Source of the DNA: Streptomyces triculaminicus
Lineage (GTDB): Bacteria; Actinomycetota; Actinomycetes; Streptomycetales; Streptomycetaceae
NCBI RefSeq assembly: GCF_017349075.1
Contig: NZ_JAFMOF010000005.1
Span: 248,001 to 312,000 of the forward strand
Direction of reading: 5' to 3'
Length of the DNA: 64,000 nucleotides
Shown here: positions 26,013 through 33,304 of the stretch, one piece after another
How the letters are laid out: each line of letters opens with the position of its first letter
Numbering within the stretch: position 1 is the first letter of the stretch
Program-made: the position numbers and the translations under genes
Notes under the pieces: model-generated
What the model was told of the DNA's origin: nothing
What the model saw: the letters and a program-made list of their open reading frames with translations, nothing else
Database searches by the model: none

Positions 26013-26993
26013 GTGTTCGGCAACTACCTGATCGGCCTGCGTGAGGGCCTCGAGGCCAGCCTCGTCGTCTGCATCCTGGTCGCGTACCTGGTCAAGACCG
26101 GGCGCAAGGACGCGCTGCCGCCGGTGTGGACGGGCATCGGCGTGGCCGTGCTGATCAGCATGGGCTTCGGCGCGCTGCTGACGTTCGGCTCGCAGACCCT
26201 GACGTTCGAGGCCCAGGAGATGCTCGGCGGCTCGCTGTCGATCATCGCGGTCGGGCTGGTGACGTGGATGGTCTTCTGGATGCGGCGCACCGCGCGGCAT
26301 CTGAAGAAGGAGCTGCACGGCAAGCTCGACGCGGCGCTGGCCATGGGCACCGGTGCGCTGGTCCTCACGGCCTTCCTGGCGGTCGGCCGGGAGGGCCTGG
26401 AGACCGCGCTGTTCATCTGGGCCGCCGCCGACGCCACCGACGACGGGATCCGGCCGCTGGTCGGCGCGATGCTCGGCCTGCTGACGGCCGTGCTGCTCGG
26501 CTGGCTGTTCTACCGGGGCGCCCTGAAGATCAATCTGGCGAAGTTCTTCACCTGGACCGGCGCCATGCTGATCGTGGTCGCGGCGGGCGTGCTCGCCTAC
26601 GGCTTCCACGACCTGCAGGAGGCCCGCTTCCTGCCGGGCCTGGCGAACAGGGCCTTCGACGTCAGCGAGCAGATCCCCGCCGACAGCTGGTACGGCACGC
26701 TGCTCAAGGGCGTCTTCAACTTCCAGCCCGATCCGACGTGGCTTCAGGTCGCGGCGTGGGGGCTGTACCTGGTCCCGACCCTGGTGGTGTTCTTCGCCCC
26801 GGGCCGGGCGGGTAGGGTGGCGCCGTCCCGAGCAGCCACCGAGGAGTCGAAGCGCGATGAGACGCCGGTCGCCACGGCCACGCCGAGTGTTGACGGCGGC
26901 GGCTCTGACGCTGCCGTTGCTGGCGACGGCGACGGGCTGCGTGACGGTGCACGGCGAACGGGCTCTCATCCCGTCGGTGAGCAGCAGGGCTGA
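26013..26993 (+). CDS. efeU: iron permease EfeU (FTR1 family)
   Basis: 326 residues; seven-helix membrane channel with the two R-E-G-L-E iron-transport motifs (R10-E14 in L-R-E-G-L-E-A, and R126-E130 in G-R-E-G-L-E-T). AAGGAG precedes the ATG. After the last helix (V-V-F-F-A-P-G) the frame runs on for about 60 low-complexity residues and overlaps the next gene by 137 bases. If one C were missing in the run near 26790, the frame would instead stop at a TAG at about 26815, right after the last helix, which would be the normal family length. The tail should be treated with caution. Confidence 0.92.
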   Translation: MFGNYLIGLREGLEASLVVCILVAYLVKTGRKDALPPVWTGIGVAVLISMGFGALLTFGSQTLTFEAQEMLGGSLSIIAVGLVTWMVFWMRRTARHLKKELHGKLDAALAMGTGALVLTAFLAVGREGLETALFIWAAADATDDGIRPLVGAMLGLLTAVLLGWLFYRGALKINLAKFFTWTGAMLIVVAAGVLAYGFHDLQEARFLPGLANRAFDVSEQIPADSWYGTLLKGVFNFQPDPTWLQVAAWGLYLVPTLVVFFAPGRAGRVAPSRAATEESKRDETPVATATPSVDGGGSDAAVAGDGDGLRDGARRTGSHPVGEQQG

Positions 26994-27861
26994 GGCCGCC
27001 AAGGTCCTCGACAGTTTCACCGACGGCTACAACAAGGCGTACCGCACGCTCGACCCGGCCCTGGTGGACCGGGTCGAGGGCGGTGCGCTGGCCGAGATAG
27101 CCAAGGCGGACCTGGCCGCCCAGCGTGCCGCCACCCCGGGCGGCAATCCGGGGTACCCCGCGCTGAAGCTGCGGGACGCCCGCTTCACGATCCCGAAGGC
27201 GGCCGGCTGGCCGAAGTTCTTCGTGGCCGACACCCTCAGCAACCGCGACCGCAACCGCTGGCTGGTGGTCTTCACGCGCGACGGCGCCCGGGAGCCCTGG
27301 AAGGCCTCGTACCTGACGCTGCTGGCGGCGGGGAAGGTGCCGGAGTTCGCCGTCGACAAGGACGGGTACGCCGAGGCCGTGCCGGCCAGTGGCGACACCG
27401 GGACGGCCGTGGCGCCGGGCGCGCTGAGCCGCGCGTACACCGAGTATCTGCGCACCGGGAACAACGGGCCGTTCCTGCCCGGGGGCCAGCCCGCGCAACT
27501 GCGCGAGGAGCGCGCTCAGCTCGCGCGGACCCCCACGTTCTGGACCGAGTACATCGACACCCCGGACAAGGCTCCGGACTTCCCCCCGCTGGCCCTGCGC
27601 ACGGTCGGCGGCGGGGCCATGGTGTTCTTCACCGCGCATCACCGGGAGAAGCGCACGATGGTCAAGGGCGTGCGCCCGTCGGTCACCGAGCCGCGTACGA
27701 AGGCGCTGCTCAAGGGCGACCTCAAGCAGGCGGTGACGTACACGCGGGTCTCGGAGTCGGCGGTGCGGGTGCCGGCGCAGGAGGCTCCCGGCGCGGACGG
27801 CGGCGCCCGGACCGTCTTCCTCAACCGGATCGAGTCGCTGACCGCCGTCAAGGGCGAGTGA
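26857..27861 (+). CDS. lipoprotein of unknown function linked to efeOBU
   Basis: 334 residues. Signal peptide [10 protein letters not shown] followed by a hydrophobic core and lipobox A-T-G-C (cysteine about 28). The mature part is an alpha/beta domain with no motif I know; conserved-looking segments are F-T-D-G-Y-N-K-A-Y-R and F-W-T-E-Y-I-D-T-P. GAGGAG lies ten bases before the ATG, and a TAGGGT hexamer at 26814-26819 may give it its own promoter. Starts inside the 3' end of efeU; probably an envelope protein of the same operon. Confidence 0.75.
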   Translation: MRRRSPRPRRVLTAAALTLPLLATATGCVTVHGERALIPSVSSRAEAAKVLDSFTDGYNKAYRTLDPALVDRVEGGALAEIAKADLAAQRAATPGGNPGYPALKLRDARFTIPKAAGWPKFFVADTLSNRDRNRWLVVFTRDGAREPWKASYLTLLAAGKVPEFAVDKDGYAEAVPASGDTGTAVAPGALSRAYTEYLRTGNNGPFLPGGQPAQLREERAQLARTPTFWTEYIDTPDKAPDFPPLALRTVGGGAMVFFTAHHREKRTMVKGVRPSVTEPRTKALLKGDLKQAVTYTRVSESAVRVPAQEAPGADGGARTVFLNRIESLTAVKGE

Positions 27862-27909
27862 CGTCCCGGCCCTCTCCGGCCGCCCGCACCCGCGGGTGTC
27901 CCGCGTCGG

Positions 27910-28641
27910 TCAGCGGCCGATCGGCCAGGGGTGGGCCGGCTCGTGGTCCTGGCGCTCTCCCGCGTACTGGGCGCAGGCGTCGGTGAGCGCCTCCAGCAGG
28001 GTCAGCGGGTCCGGCAGGGGGCGTTCGGCGCCGTGCAGCCAGACCACCGGCTCGTCACCGGGCAGCAGGGAGGGCGGCAGCAGCACATAGCTGCCGCGGC
28101 AGTGCCAGCGCAGGCCCGGATGCTCGTCCATGGTCTCCGGATGGCAGTCCAGCTCGCAGGGCCACCACTCGTCCTCGTCGTCCGGGGTGCCGCGGGTGGC
28201 GGTGAAGAACAGCATCCGCTCGTCCTGGGCGACCACGGCGACCGGGCCCACGTCGACGCCCGCCGCCGTCAGCCGGTCCAGCGCCTGCCGGCCGGCCTGC
28301 GCGGGGACGTCGAGGACGTCGTGCGCGATGCCGGTGGCGGTGACGAAGTTGGCCTCCGGCTGGCTGCGCAGCCATTTGGTGACCTTGTCGGCGTCGGTGG
28401 TGGCGAGGGTCTGCCAGGCGAACGAGACGGGATGGCGCCCGGGGGTGGGACAGCCGATGCGCTCACAGGAACAGCCGTAGCCGGACGGGTGCGCGGCGGG
28501 CGCCAGGGGGAATCCGGCGGCGGCCGCGGCCAGGAGCAGCTCCTCGCGGGCGGCTCCGGTGGCCGCCCCCGTACCCGTATCGCCGCCCGCTCCGCTCCGG
28601 GGGCGGCGCAGCCATTGGGAGAACCTGCTCTTGCGTTCCAT
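27910..28641 (-). CDS. bifunctional primase/polymerase N-terminal-domain protein
   Basis: 243 residues. Resembles the Prim-Pol domain found in plasmid and phage replication proteins and as stand-alone copies in Streptomyces: G-Y-G-C-S-C-E-R-I-G-C-P-T-P-G-R-H-P followed by a W-L-R-S-Q-P-E-A-N-F segment, then a D-V-L-D-V-P strand. In this stand-alone form the second catalytic acid of the expected D-x-D is replaced (D-V-L-D-V-P), so activity is uncertain. GAGGGG upstream of the ATG. No other replication gene is nearby. Confidence 0.75.
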   Translation of the reverse strand: MERKSRFSQWLRRPRSGAGGDTGTGAATGAAREELLLAAAAAGFPLAPAAHPSGYGCSCERIGCPTPGRHPVSFAWQTLATTDADKVTKWLRSQPEANFVTATGIAHDVLDVPAQAGRQALDRLTAAGVDVGPVAVVAQDERMLFFTATRGTPDDEDEWWPCELDCHPETMDEHPGLRWHCRGSYVLLPPSLLPGDEPVVWLHGAERPLPDPLTLLEALTDACAQYAGERQDHEPAHPWPIGR

Positions 28642-28804
28642 CTATCCCCTCACTTCGACCGCGGTCTCCGGTCAATGCTGCCACCATCCTGCTCCTGGTG
28701 TGACCGCCGAACGTACCCGGGGGGTGTGAGACCGGACGCGCCGGAGGCTCGCGCGGGGGCCGTGCGCGGCCCCCGGCGCGGCGTCCGCGGAGTTCGAGGG
28801 GGCT

Positions 28805-29398
28805 TCAGCGCCGGGTGATGCCGGTCAGCACCAGGTCGACGAGGGTGTCGACGAAGTCGTAGGTGAGCGGGGCCGTACGCATGAGCCAGCGCTGGGAGAA
28901 GGGGCTGAGGATCATCTCGGCGGCGATCCGCAGATCGACGCGCTCGGCGACCGTGCCGGCCTCCTGGGCGCGCCGCAGCCGCTCGACGTAGGCCTGGACG
29001 CCGGTGTCCTGCAGCCGGTTCACGAACTGTTCGGACAGCTCGGGGTCATTGGCTCCGGCGACCGCGAGCGCCCGGTAGGGGGCCTCGAACTTCGGGTCGT
29101 TGAACTCGTCGACGGTGGCGCGCAGCACGAACTTGAGGTCGGCGGCCAGGTCGCCGGTGTCGGGCAGCTCGATCGGCTCGTCCCCCGCGTCGACGATGAA
29201 CGCGTCGAGGAGCACGGCGGCCTTGGAGGGCCACCAGCGGTAGATCGTCTGCTTGCCGACGCCCGCGCGGGAGGCGATGCCCTCGATCGTGAGCTTGTCG
29301 TAGCCCACCTCGCCGACCAGTTCCAGGGCGGCGTCGAAGATCGCGCGGCGGGAACGTTCGCTGCGTCGGGTGGCGTCGGGGGTCTTGGTAGTGGCCAT
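28805..29398 (-). CDS. TetR/AcrR-family transcriptional regulator
   Basis: 197 residues. HTH at about 36-57 (I-A-S-R-A-G-V-G-K-Q-T-I-Y-R-W-W). C-terminal ligand domain of the TetR_C type with F-S-Q-R-W-L-M-R-T. The ATG is preceded by TACACT seven bases upstream (29406-29411), so the mRNA is probably leaderless. Two inverted repeats in the divergent intergenic region are probable operators, suggesting autoregulation and control of the small gene at 29528. Confidence 0.9.
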   Translation of the reverse strand: MATTKTPDATRRSERSRRAIFDAALELVGEVGYDKLTIEGIASRAGVGKQTIYRWWPSKAAVLLDAFIVDAGDEPIELPDTGDLAADLKFVLRATVDEFNDPKFEAPYRALAVAGANDPELSEQFVNRLQDTGVQAYVERLRRAQEAGTVAERVDLRIAAEMILSPFSQRWLMRTAPLTYDFVDTLVDLVLTGITRR

Positions 29399-29405
29399 GC
29401 GGCGC

Positions 29406-29411
29406 AGTGTA
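29406..29411 (-). promoter_or_regulatory. -10 hexamer of leaderless tetR promoter (TACACT)
   Basis: TACACT on the minus strand, seven bases, ATG. No Shine-Dalgarno. Confidence 0.5.
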
Positions 29412-29429
29412 GCGAGCGCTTGAGGCGAA

Positions 29430-29464
29430 ACGTATCGTCTCTATTCCTTGACAAGACGATACGT
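29430..29464. promoter_or_regulatory. inverted repeat, probable TetR operator 1
   Basis: ACGTATCGTCT (29430-29440) and AGACGATACGT (29454-29464) are perfect 11-base inverted arms with a 13-base spacer. The arms are AT-rich for this genome and lie between the tetR gene and the divergent small gene, overlapping the likely promoters. Confidence 0.6.
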
Positions 29465-29487
29465 CTCGTCCAAAGTAAGGGATGTCG

Positions 29488-29504
29488 CGAGACGGACCGT
29501 CTCG
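29488..29504. promoter_or_regulatory. palindrome, probable TetR operator 2
   Basis: CGAGACGGACCGTCTCG is a perfect palindrome with one central base. It shares the AGACG/CGTCT core with the first inverted repeat, so the same regulator may bind both; it is 24 bases before the small basic protein gene. Confidence 0.55.
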
Positions 29505-29527
29505 AGATCGAACGAAGGGAGAACCCC

Positions 29528-29710
29528 ATGAGCAAGGGCAACGCGGGCGGCATGCTCGGAGTCGGCGGCACCCGCAGCAACCTCTCCCGCGCCACGCTGC
29601 GCGGCGGCGGCCGCGGCGGGCGCGGGGGCGGCGGCACCGACGCGAACGCGGCCAAGCGGGAGCTGCTGCGTTCGCTGCGGGAGGGGCGGGCCGGCCGCGG
29701 CGGTGCGTAG
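29528..29710 (+). CDS. small Gly/Arg-rich protein (DUF6243-like)
   Basis: 60 residues, basic: M-S-K-G-N-A-G-G-M-L-G-V-G-G-T-R-S-N-L-S-R, then R-G-G-G-R-G-G-R-G-G-G-G and a short Arg/Leu helix. The G-V-G-G-T-R-x-N-L-S-R-x-x-L-R-G-G pattern is one I associate with the Streptomyces family DUF6243; the function is unknown, possibly nucleic-acid binding. Good ribosome site (GGGAG) five to six bases upstream. Expressed divergently from the TetR gene across two palindromes. Confidence 0.75.
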   Translation: MSKGNAGGMLGVGGTRSNLSRATLRGGGRGGRGGGGTDANAAKRELLRSLREGRAGRGGA

Positions 29711-29787
29711 CCGCCGGGACTACGTCACGGGGTGGCCGATAAACCACCCGTACGGTTCATGCGCGAAGGTCGCGCAGCGTGGACGAT

Positions 29788-29820
29788 TTGGGCACGTACG
29801 ACTCCGGCGTACGTGCCCAA
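29788..29820 (+). promoter_or_regulatory. 13-bp inverted repeat in leader of dimethylargininase gene
   Basis: TTGGGCACGTACG (29788-29800) and CGTACGTGCCCAA (29808-29820) are perfectly complementary with a 7-base loop, ending eight bases before the GTGAGGAG ribosome site. It could be an operator, a leader hairpin affecting translation, or a terminator for upstream transcription. Confidence 0.6.
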
Positions 29821-29841
29821 CACCACCGTGAGGAGCGCGAC

Positions 29842-30669
29842 TTGCGTACAGCCCCGCGTGCATCCACCCCTCGGCGCTACCTGATGTGCCCGCCCACGTA
29901 CTTCCGGGTCACATACTCGATCAACCCCTGGATGGACCCGGGCAAGCCGGTCGATCTGCCGCTCGCCCTCGCGCAGTGGGAGGACCTCCGCGACCGCTAC
30001 CGCTCCCTCGGCCACACCGTGGAGGAGCTGACCCCGCGCCCCGACCTGCCCGACATGGTCTACGCCGCCAACGGCGCCACCGTGGTCGACGGCCGGGTGC
30101 TCGGCGCCCGCTTCGCCCACCCCGAGCGCTGGGCCGAGGCGGGGGTGCACCTGGAGTGGTTCCGCTCGCACGGCTACGCGGACGTGCGCGAGCCGAACCA
30201 CATCAACGAGGGCGAGGGGGACTTCGCCGTCACCGCCACCTGGCTGCTGGCCGGGCGCGGCTTCCGCAGCAGCCCGCTCTCGCACCCCGAGGCGCAGGAG
30301 TTCTTCGGCCGCCCGGTCATCGGCCTCGACCTGGTCGACCCGCGCTACTACCACCTGGACACGGCGCTGTGCGTCCTCGACGACTCCACCGACGGCCAGC
30401 TCATGTACTACCCCGGCGCGTTCTCGCCCGGCAGCCGGGCCGTGCTCGAGCGGCTCTTCCCCGACGCGCTGATCGCCGGCGAGGAGGACGCGGCCGCCCT
30501 CGGCCTCAACGCCGTCTCCGACGGGCGCCACGTCCTGCTGCCGCAGGCCGCGGTGGGCCTCTTCGGGCCGCTGCGGGAGAGAGGGTTCGAGCCGATCGGC
30601 ATGGACCTCGGGGAGCTGCTCAAGGGCGGCGGCAGCGTGAAGTGCTGCACGCAGGAGCTCAGGGGCTGA
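29842..30669 (+). CDS. ddaH: dimethylarginine dimethylaminohydrolase / amidinotransferase family
   Basis: 275 residues. Enzyme of the guanidine-modifying superfamily; the closest match by pattern is dimethylargininase, which hydrolyses methylated arginine to citrulline and an amine. Landmarks: C-P-P-T-Y-F-R-V-T-Y-S-I-N-P-W-M, N-E-G-E-G-D-F, the H in Y-Y-H-L-D-T-A-L, and the C-terminal nucleophile in G-G-G-S-V-K-C-C-T-Q-E-L. Ornithine-aminotransferase-associated amidinotransferases look similar, so exact substrate is uncertain. Start is a TTG with GTGAGGAG six bases ahead. Confidence 0.85.
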   Translation: MRTAPRASTPRRYLMCPPTYFRVTYSINPWMDPGKPVDLPLALAQWEDLRDRYRSLGHTVEELTPRPDLPDMVYAANGATVVDGRVLGARFAHPERWAEAGVHLEWFRSHGYADVREPNHINEGEGDFAVTATWLLAGRGFRSSPLSHPEAQEFFGRPVIGLDLVDPRYYHLDTALCVLDDSTDGQLMYYPGAFSPGSRAVLERLFPDALIAGEEDAAALGLNAVSDGRHVLLPQAAVGLFGPLRERGFEPIGMDLGELLKGGGSVKCCTQELRG

Positions 30670-30678
30670 CCGCCCGCG

Positions 30679-30711
30679 CCGGGTGACCGGGGCCCCGCCC
30701 CGGCCACCCGG
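30679..30711. terminator. bidirectional terminator hairpin between ddaH and rsm22
   Basis: Arms 30679-30693 and 30697-30711 pair over 15 positions with one A-C mismatch and a 3-base loop, between convergent genes. Confidence 0.65.
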
Positions 30712-30720
30712 CCACCACCT

Positions 30721-31749
30721 CTACGGCTCTTCGGGCGGCGGCCACTCGTCGCCCCAGTCGGCGTCGCGCGCCGCCCGGTAGAGGGCGCCGTGCCGCTTGG
30801 TCACCGTCTCGCGGGCCAGGCCCTCCTCCGGCGTGCACAGCTCCAGCAGCACCTGCCCCTTGCGGATCTGCGGCCTGCGCACGATCCGGGAGGGCGACTC
30901 GGGGACCGCGACGTCCCGCACCGCCGCCACGTAGGAGAACTTCTCGTCCTCGTACGCCAGCGAACCGCCCTTGACCTGCCGGTGCAGCGAGGAACGGCTC
31001 ACCCGCGCCGAGAAGTGGCACCAGTCCGTGCCCGCCTCGATGGGGCACGCGGCGCTGTGCGGGCAGGGCGCGACCACGCGGAACCCGGCGGCGATCAGAC
31101 GGTCGCGGGCCTCGATGATCCGCAGGTATCCGTCCGGGGTGCCCGGCTCGATGACGACCACGGCCCGCGCGGCGCGGGCGGCCTCGTCGGTCACCGCCCG
31201 GCGGCCGTCCTCGGTGAGCTCGCCCAGCACGTACGAGACGGTGACCAGGTCGGCCTCGGGTATGACGAGCTTGTCCCCGATGGTCTGCCGCCGCCACTGG
31301 GCCGTGCGCAGCGCCTCGGACGGGGCCTCGCGGGCGAGTTCCGCGCCCAGCGACAGGGCGGGCTCGGCCCAGTCCAGGACCGTGGTGCGGTGCCCGCCCT
31401 CCGCCCAGGCGGCCGCCACCGCCCAGGTGGCCGCGCCCGTGCCGCCGCCGACGTCCACGTGCGAGGCGGGCGTCCACTCCGGCAGCCGGTCGCGGAACGC
31501 TTCCAGCGCGGAGCGTACGGCCTCGAAGGTCGCGGGCATCCGGTACGCCGCGTAGGCGACGACGTCGGAACGGTCGCGCAGGACGGGCGTGTGGGTGGGG
31601 GTGCGCCCCCGGTAGTTGGCGATCAGCCGCTCGACGGCCTGGGTGGCCTGCCGGGGCGGAAGCCCGTCGAGGAGGCCGGCGAGAGCGGTGCGCAGGGTCT
31701 CACCAGTGAGCCGGGCCTCGCCGGTCGGCGGGTGTGCGGGGGCGTGCAT
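30721..31749 (-). CDS. Rsm22-family small-ribosomal-subunit methyltransferase-like protein
   Basis: 342 residues. Bacterial member of the Rsm22/METTL17 family, linked to small ribosomal subunit assembly. SAM-binding motif H-V-D-V-G-G-G-T-G-A-A-T-W-A about residue 97-110. The conserved cysteine cluster C-P-H-S-A-A-C-P...D-W-C-H-F plus a later cysteine fits the iron-sulfur site known in METTL17. The ATG has TAAACT seven bases ahead and also CAGGA, so leaderless or weakly led initiation are both possible. Confidence 0.85.
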   Translation of the reverse strand: MHAPAHPPTGEARLTGETLRTALAGLLDGLPPRQATQAVERLIANYRGRTPTHTPVLRDRSDVVAYAAYRMPATFEAVRSALEAFRDRLPEWTPASHVDVGGGTGAATWAVAAAWAEGGHRTTVLDWAEPALSLGAELAREAPSEALRTAQWRRQTIGDKLVIPEADLVTVSYVLGELTEDGRRAVTDEAARAARAVVVIEPGTPDGYLRIIEARDRLIAAGFRVVAPCPHSAACPIEAGTDWCHFSARVSRSSLHRQVKGGSLAYEDEKFSYVAAVRDVAVPESPSRIVRRPQIRKGQVLLELCTPEEGLARETVTKRHGALYRAARDADWGDEWPPPEEP

Positions 31750-31756
31750 TCCTGCA

Positions 31757-31762
31757 AGTTTA
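31757..31762 (-). promoter_or_regulatory. -10 hexamer of rsm22-like promoter (TAAACT)
   Basis: TAAACT on the minus strand ends seven bases before the ATG. The hexamer overlaps the stop codon region of the upstream exporter gene. Confidence 0.45.
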
Positions 31763-33151
31763 GGCGGCTGCCGTGTCTGCTGTTGCTTCTGTGACTCCTG
31801 TGGCGGTCCTTTCCGCCGCTCCCGCCCCTTCTGCCCTTTCCGACCCTGTAGTCCCTGCAGCCCCTTCAGGCCCGTCCGAAGCCTCCGGCCGCTTCCGCCA
31901 CGGCCGGCACAGCCCGGCGAAGCAGACGAGGGCCGCCAGCGCGCAGGCCAGCTGGACGGCCGCCATGGGCACCGCCGTCCCCTCCCCCGCGATCCCGACG
32001 AGCGGGGAGGCGACGGCCCCGAGCAGGAAGGTGGACGTCCCCAGCAGGGCGGACGCGGAGCCGGCGGCGTTGCCGGAGCGCATCAGGGCCTGGGCGTTGG
32101 TGTTGGGCATGGCCAGGCCCATCGCGGACATCAGCACGAAGAGCCCGGCCGCGACGGGCGCCAGCCCCACCCGGCCGAACACCCCGGAGGCCATCACGAG
32201 CAGGGCCGCCGACGCGACGGCGATGACGCTCAGGCCCACCGCCAGGACCTTGTCCATGCTGACGCGGCCGACCAGCAGCTTGCCATTGATCTGGCCGACG
32301 ACGACGAGCCCCACGGAGTTGACGCCGAAGAGCAGACTGAAGGTCTGCGGCGACGCCCCGTAGATGGCCTGGATGACGAAGGGCGAGGCGGAGATGTAGG
32401 CGAAGAGCGCGGAGAAGGCGAAGCCGCCCGCGAGCATGTAGCCGGTGAAGACGCGGTCGGCGAGCAGGCCCCGCATGGCCCGCAGCGCCTCGCCCAGCCC
32501 GCCGGCCTGCCGGCGGTCCGGCGGCAGCGTCTCGTCCAGCCGGCGCCAGACGAGGAGGGTGAGGAGGAGGCCGATGGCGGTGAGGACGACGAAGACGCCG
32601 CGCCAGTCGGTCAGCCGCAGGATCTGCCCGCCGATGAGCGGCGCCGCGACGGGGGCGACGCCGGAGATCAGCATGAGGGTGGAGAAGAAGCGGGCCATGG
32701 CCACGCCGTCGTAGAGGTCACGGACGACCGCGCGGGCGATGACGATGCCGGCCGCGCCGGCCAGCCCCTGGAGCAGGCGGAAGGCGATCAGCAGCCCGGC
32801 GTCGGGCGCCAGGGCGCAGGCGGCGGTGGCCAGGACATAGATCACCATGCCGGCCAGGAGGGGGCGCCGGCGCCCCCACTTGTCGCTCATCGGGCCGACG
32901 ACGAGCTGGCCCAGCGCCATGCCCATGAGGCAGGCGGTCAGGGTGAGCTGGACGGTCGCCGCGGGAGAGCGCAGGGCGTCGGTGACCTCCGGCAGGGCCG
33001 GGAGGTACATGTCCATGGACAGCGGCGGGACGGCCGTGAGGCCGCCGAGGATGAGGGTGACGAGCAGACTGGTGCGGCGAGCGGCCGCGGAGGCGGCGGG
33101 ACGGCCGGTGCTCCGGCCGTCTGCCGCCTGGGAGCGGCCGGGGTCCGTCAT
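31760..33151 (-). CDS. multidrug efflux MFS transporter, Bcr/CflA family
   Basis: 463 residues, 12 helices. Bcr/CflA hallmarks: P-P-L-S-M-D-M-Y-L-P-A-L-P in helix 1, G-P-M-S-D-K-W-G-R-R-R-P motif A, R-L-L-Q-G-L-A-G-A-A-G in helix 4 and I-A-R-A-V-V-R-D-L-Y. The C-terminal tail is Ala/Thr/Glu-rich and probably disordered. Start taken at 33151 because GGAG lies seven bases upstream; the ATG at 33163 is an alternative. An imperfectly studied inverted repeat lies just upstream. Confidence 0.9.
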   Translation of the reverse strand: MTDPGRSQAADGRSTGRPAASAAARRTSLLVTLILGGLTAVPPLSMDMYLPALPEVTDALRSPAATVQLTLTACLMGMALGQLVVGPMSDKWGRRRPLLAGMVIYVLATAACALAPDAGLLIAFRLLQGLAGAAGIVIARAVVRDLYDGVAMARFFSTLMLISGVAPVAAPLIGGQILRLTDWRGVFVVLTAIGLLLTLLVWRRLDETLPPDRRQAGGLGEALRAMRGLLADRVFTGYMLAGGFAFSALFAYISASPFVIQAIYGASPQTFSLLFGVNSVGLVVVGQINGKLLVGRVSMDKVLAVGLSVIAVASAALLVMASGVFGRVGLAPVAAGLFVLMSAMGLAMPNTNAQALMRSGNAAGSASALLGTSTFLLGAVASPLVGIAGEGTAVPMAAVQLACALAALVCFAGLCRPWRKRPEASDGPEGAAGTTGSERAEGAGAAERTATGVTEATADTAAA

Positions 33152-33159
33152 GGGTGACT

Positions 33160-33197
33160 CCATGGAAGAATCTGCAACTTTCAAGAGACTTCCATGG
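33160..33197. promoter_or_regulatory. inverted repeat ahead of Bcr/CflA exporter, candidate operator
   Basis: CCATGGAAG (33160-33168) and CTTCCATGG (33189-33197) are perfect inverted arms around a relatively AT-rich 20-base core that contains TTGAAAGTTGCA on the minus strand. It overlaps the expected promoter of the exporter. The regulator is unknown; a MarR- or HxlR-type protein would be plausible. Confidence 0.4.
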
Positions 33198-33304
33198 TGT
33201 CATGAGCGACCCCGGTGCGTGTCCCTTACATCTGGTGATCTGCGCTACGTACGGCGCTGCCGCGTCCGGCACTGCCGCGTACGCCCTGAAGGCGCGCGCC
33301 CGCG

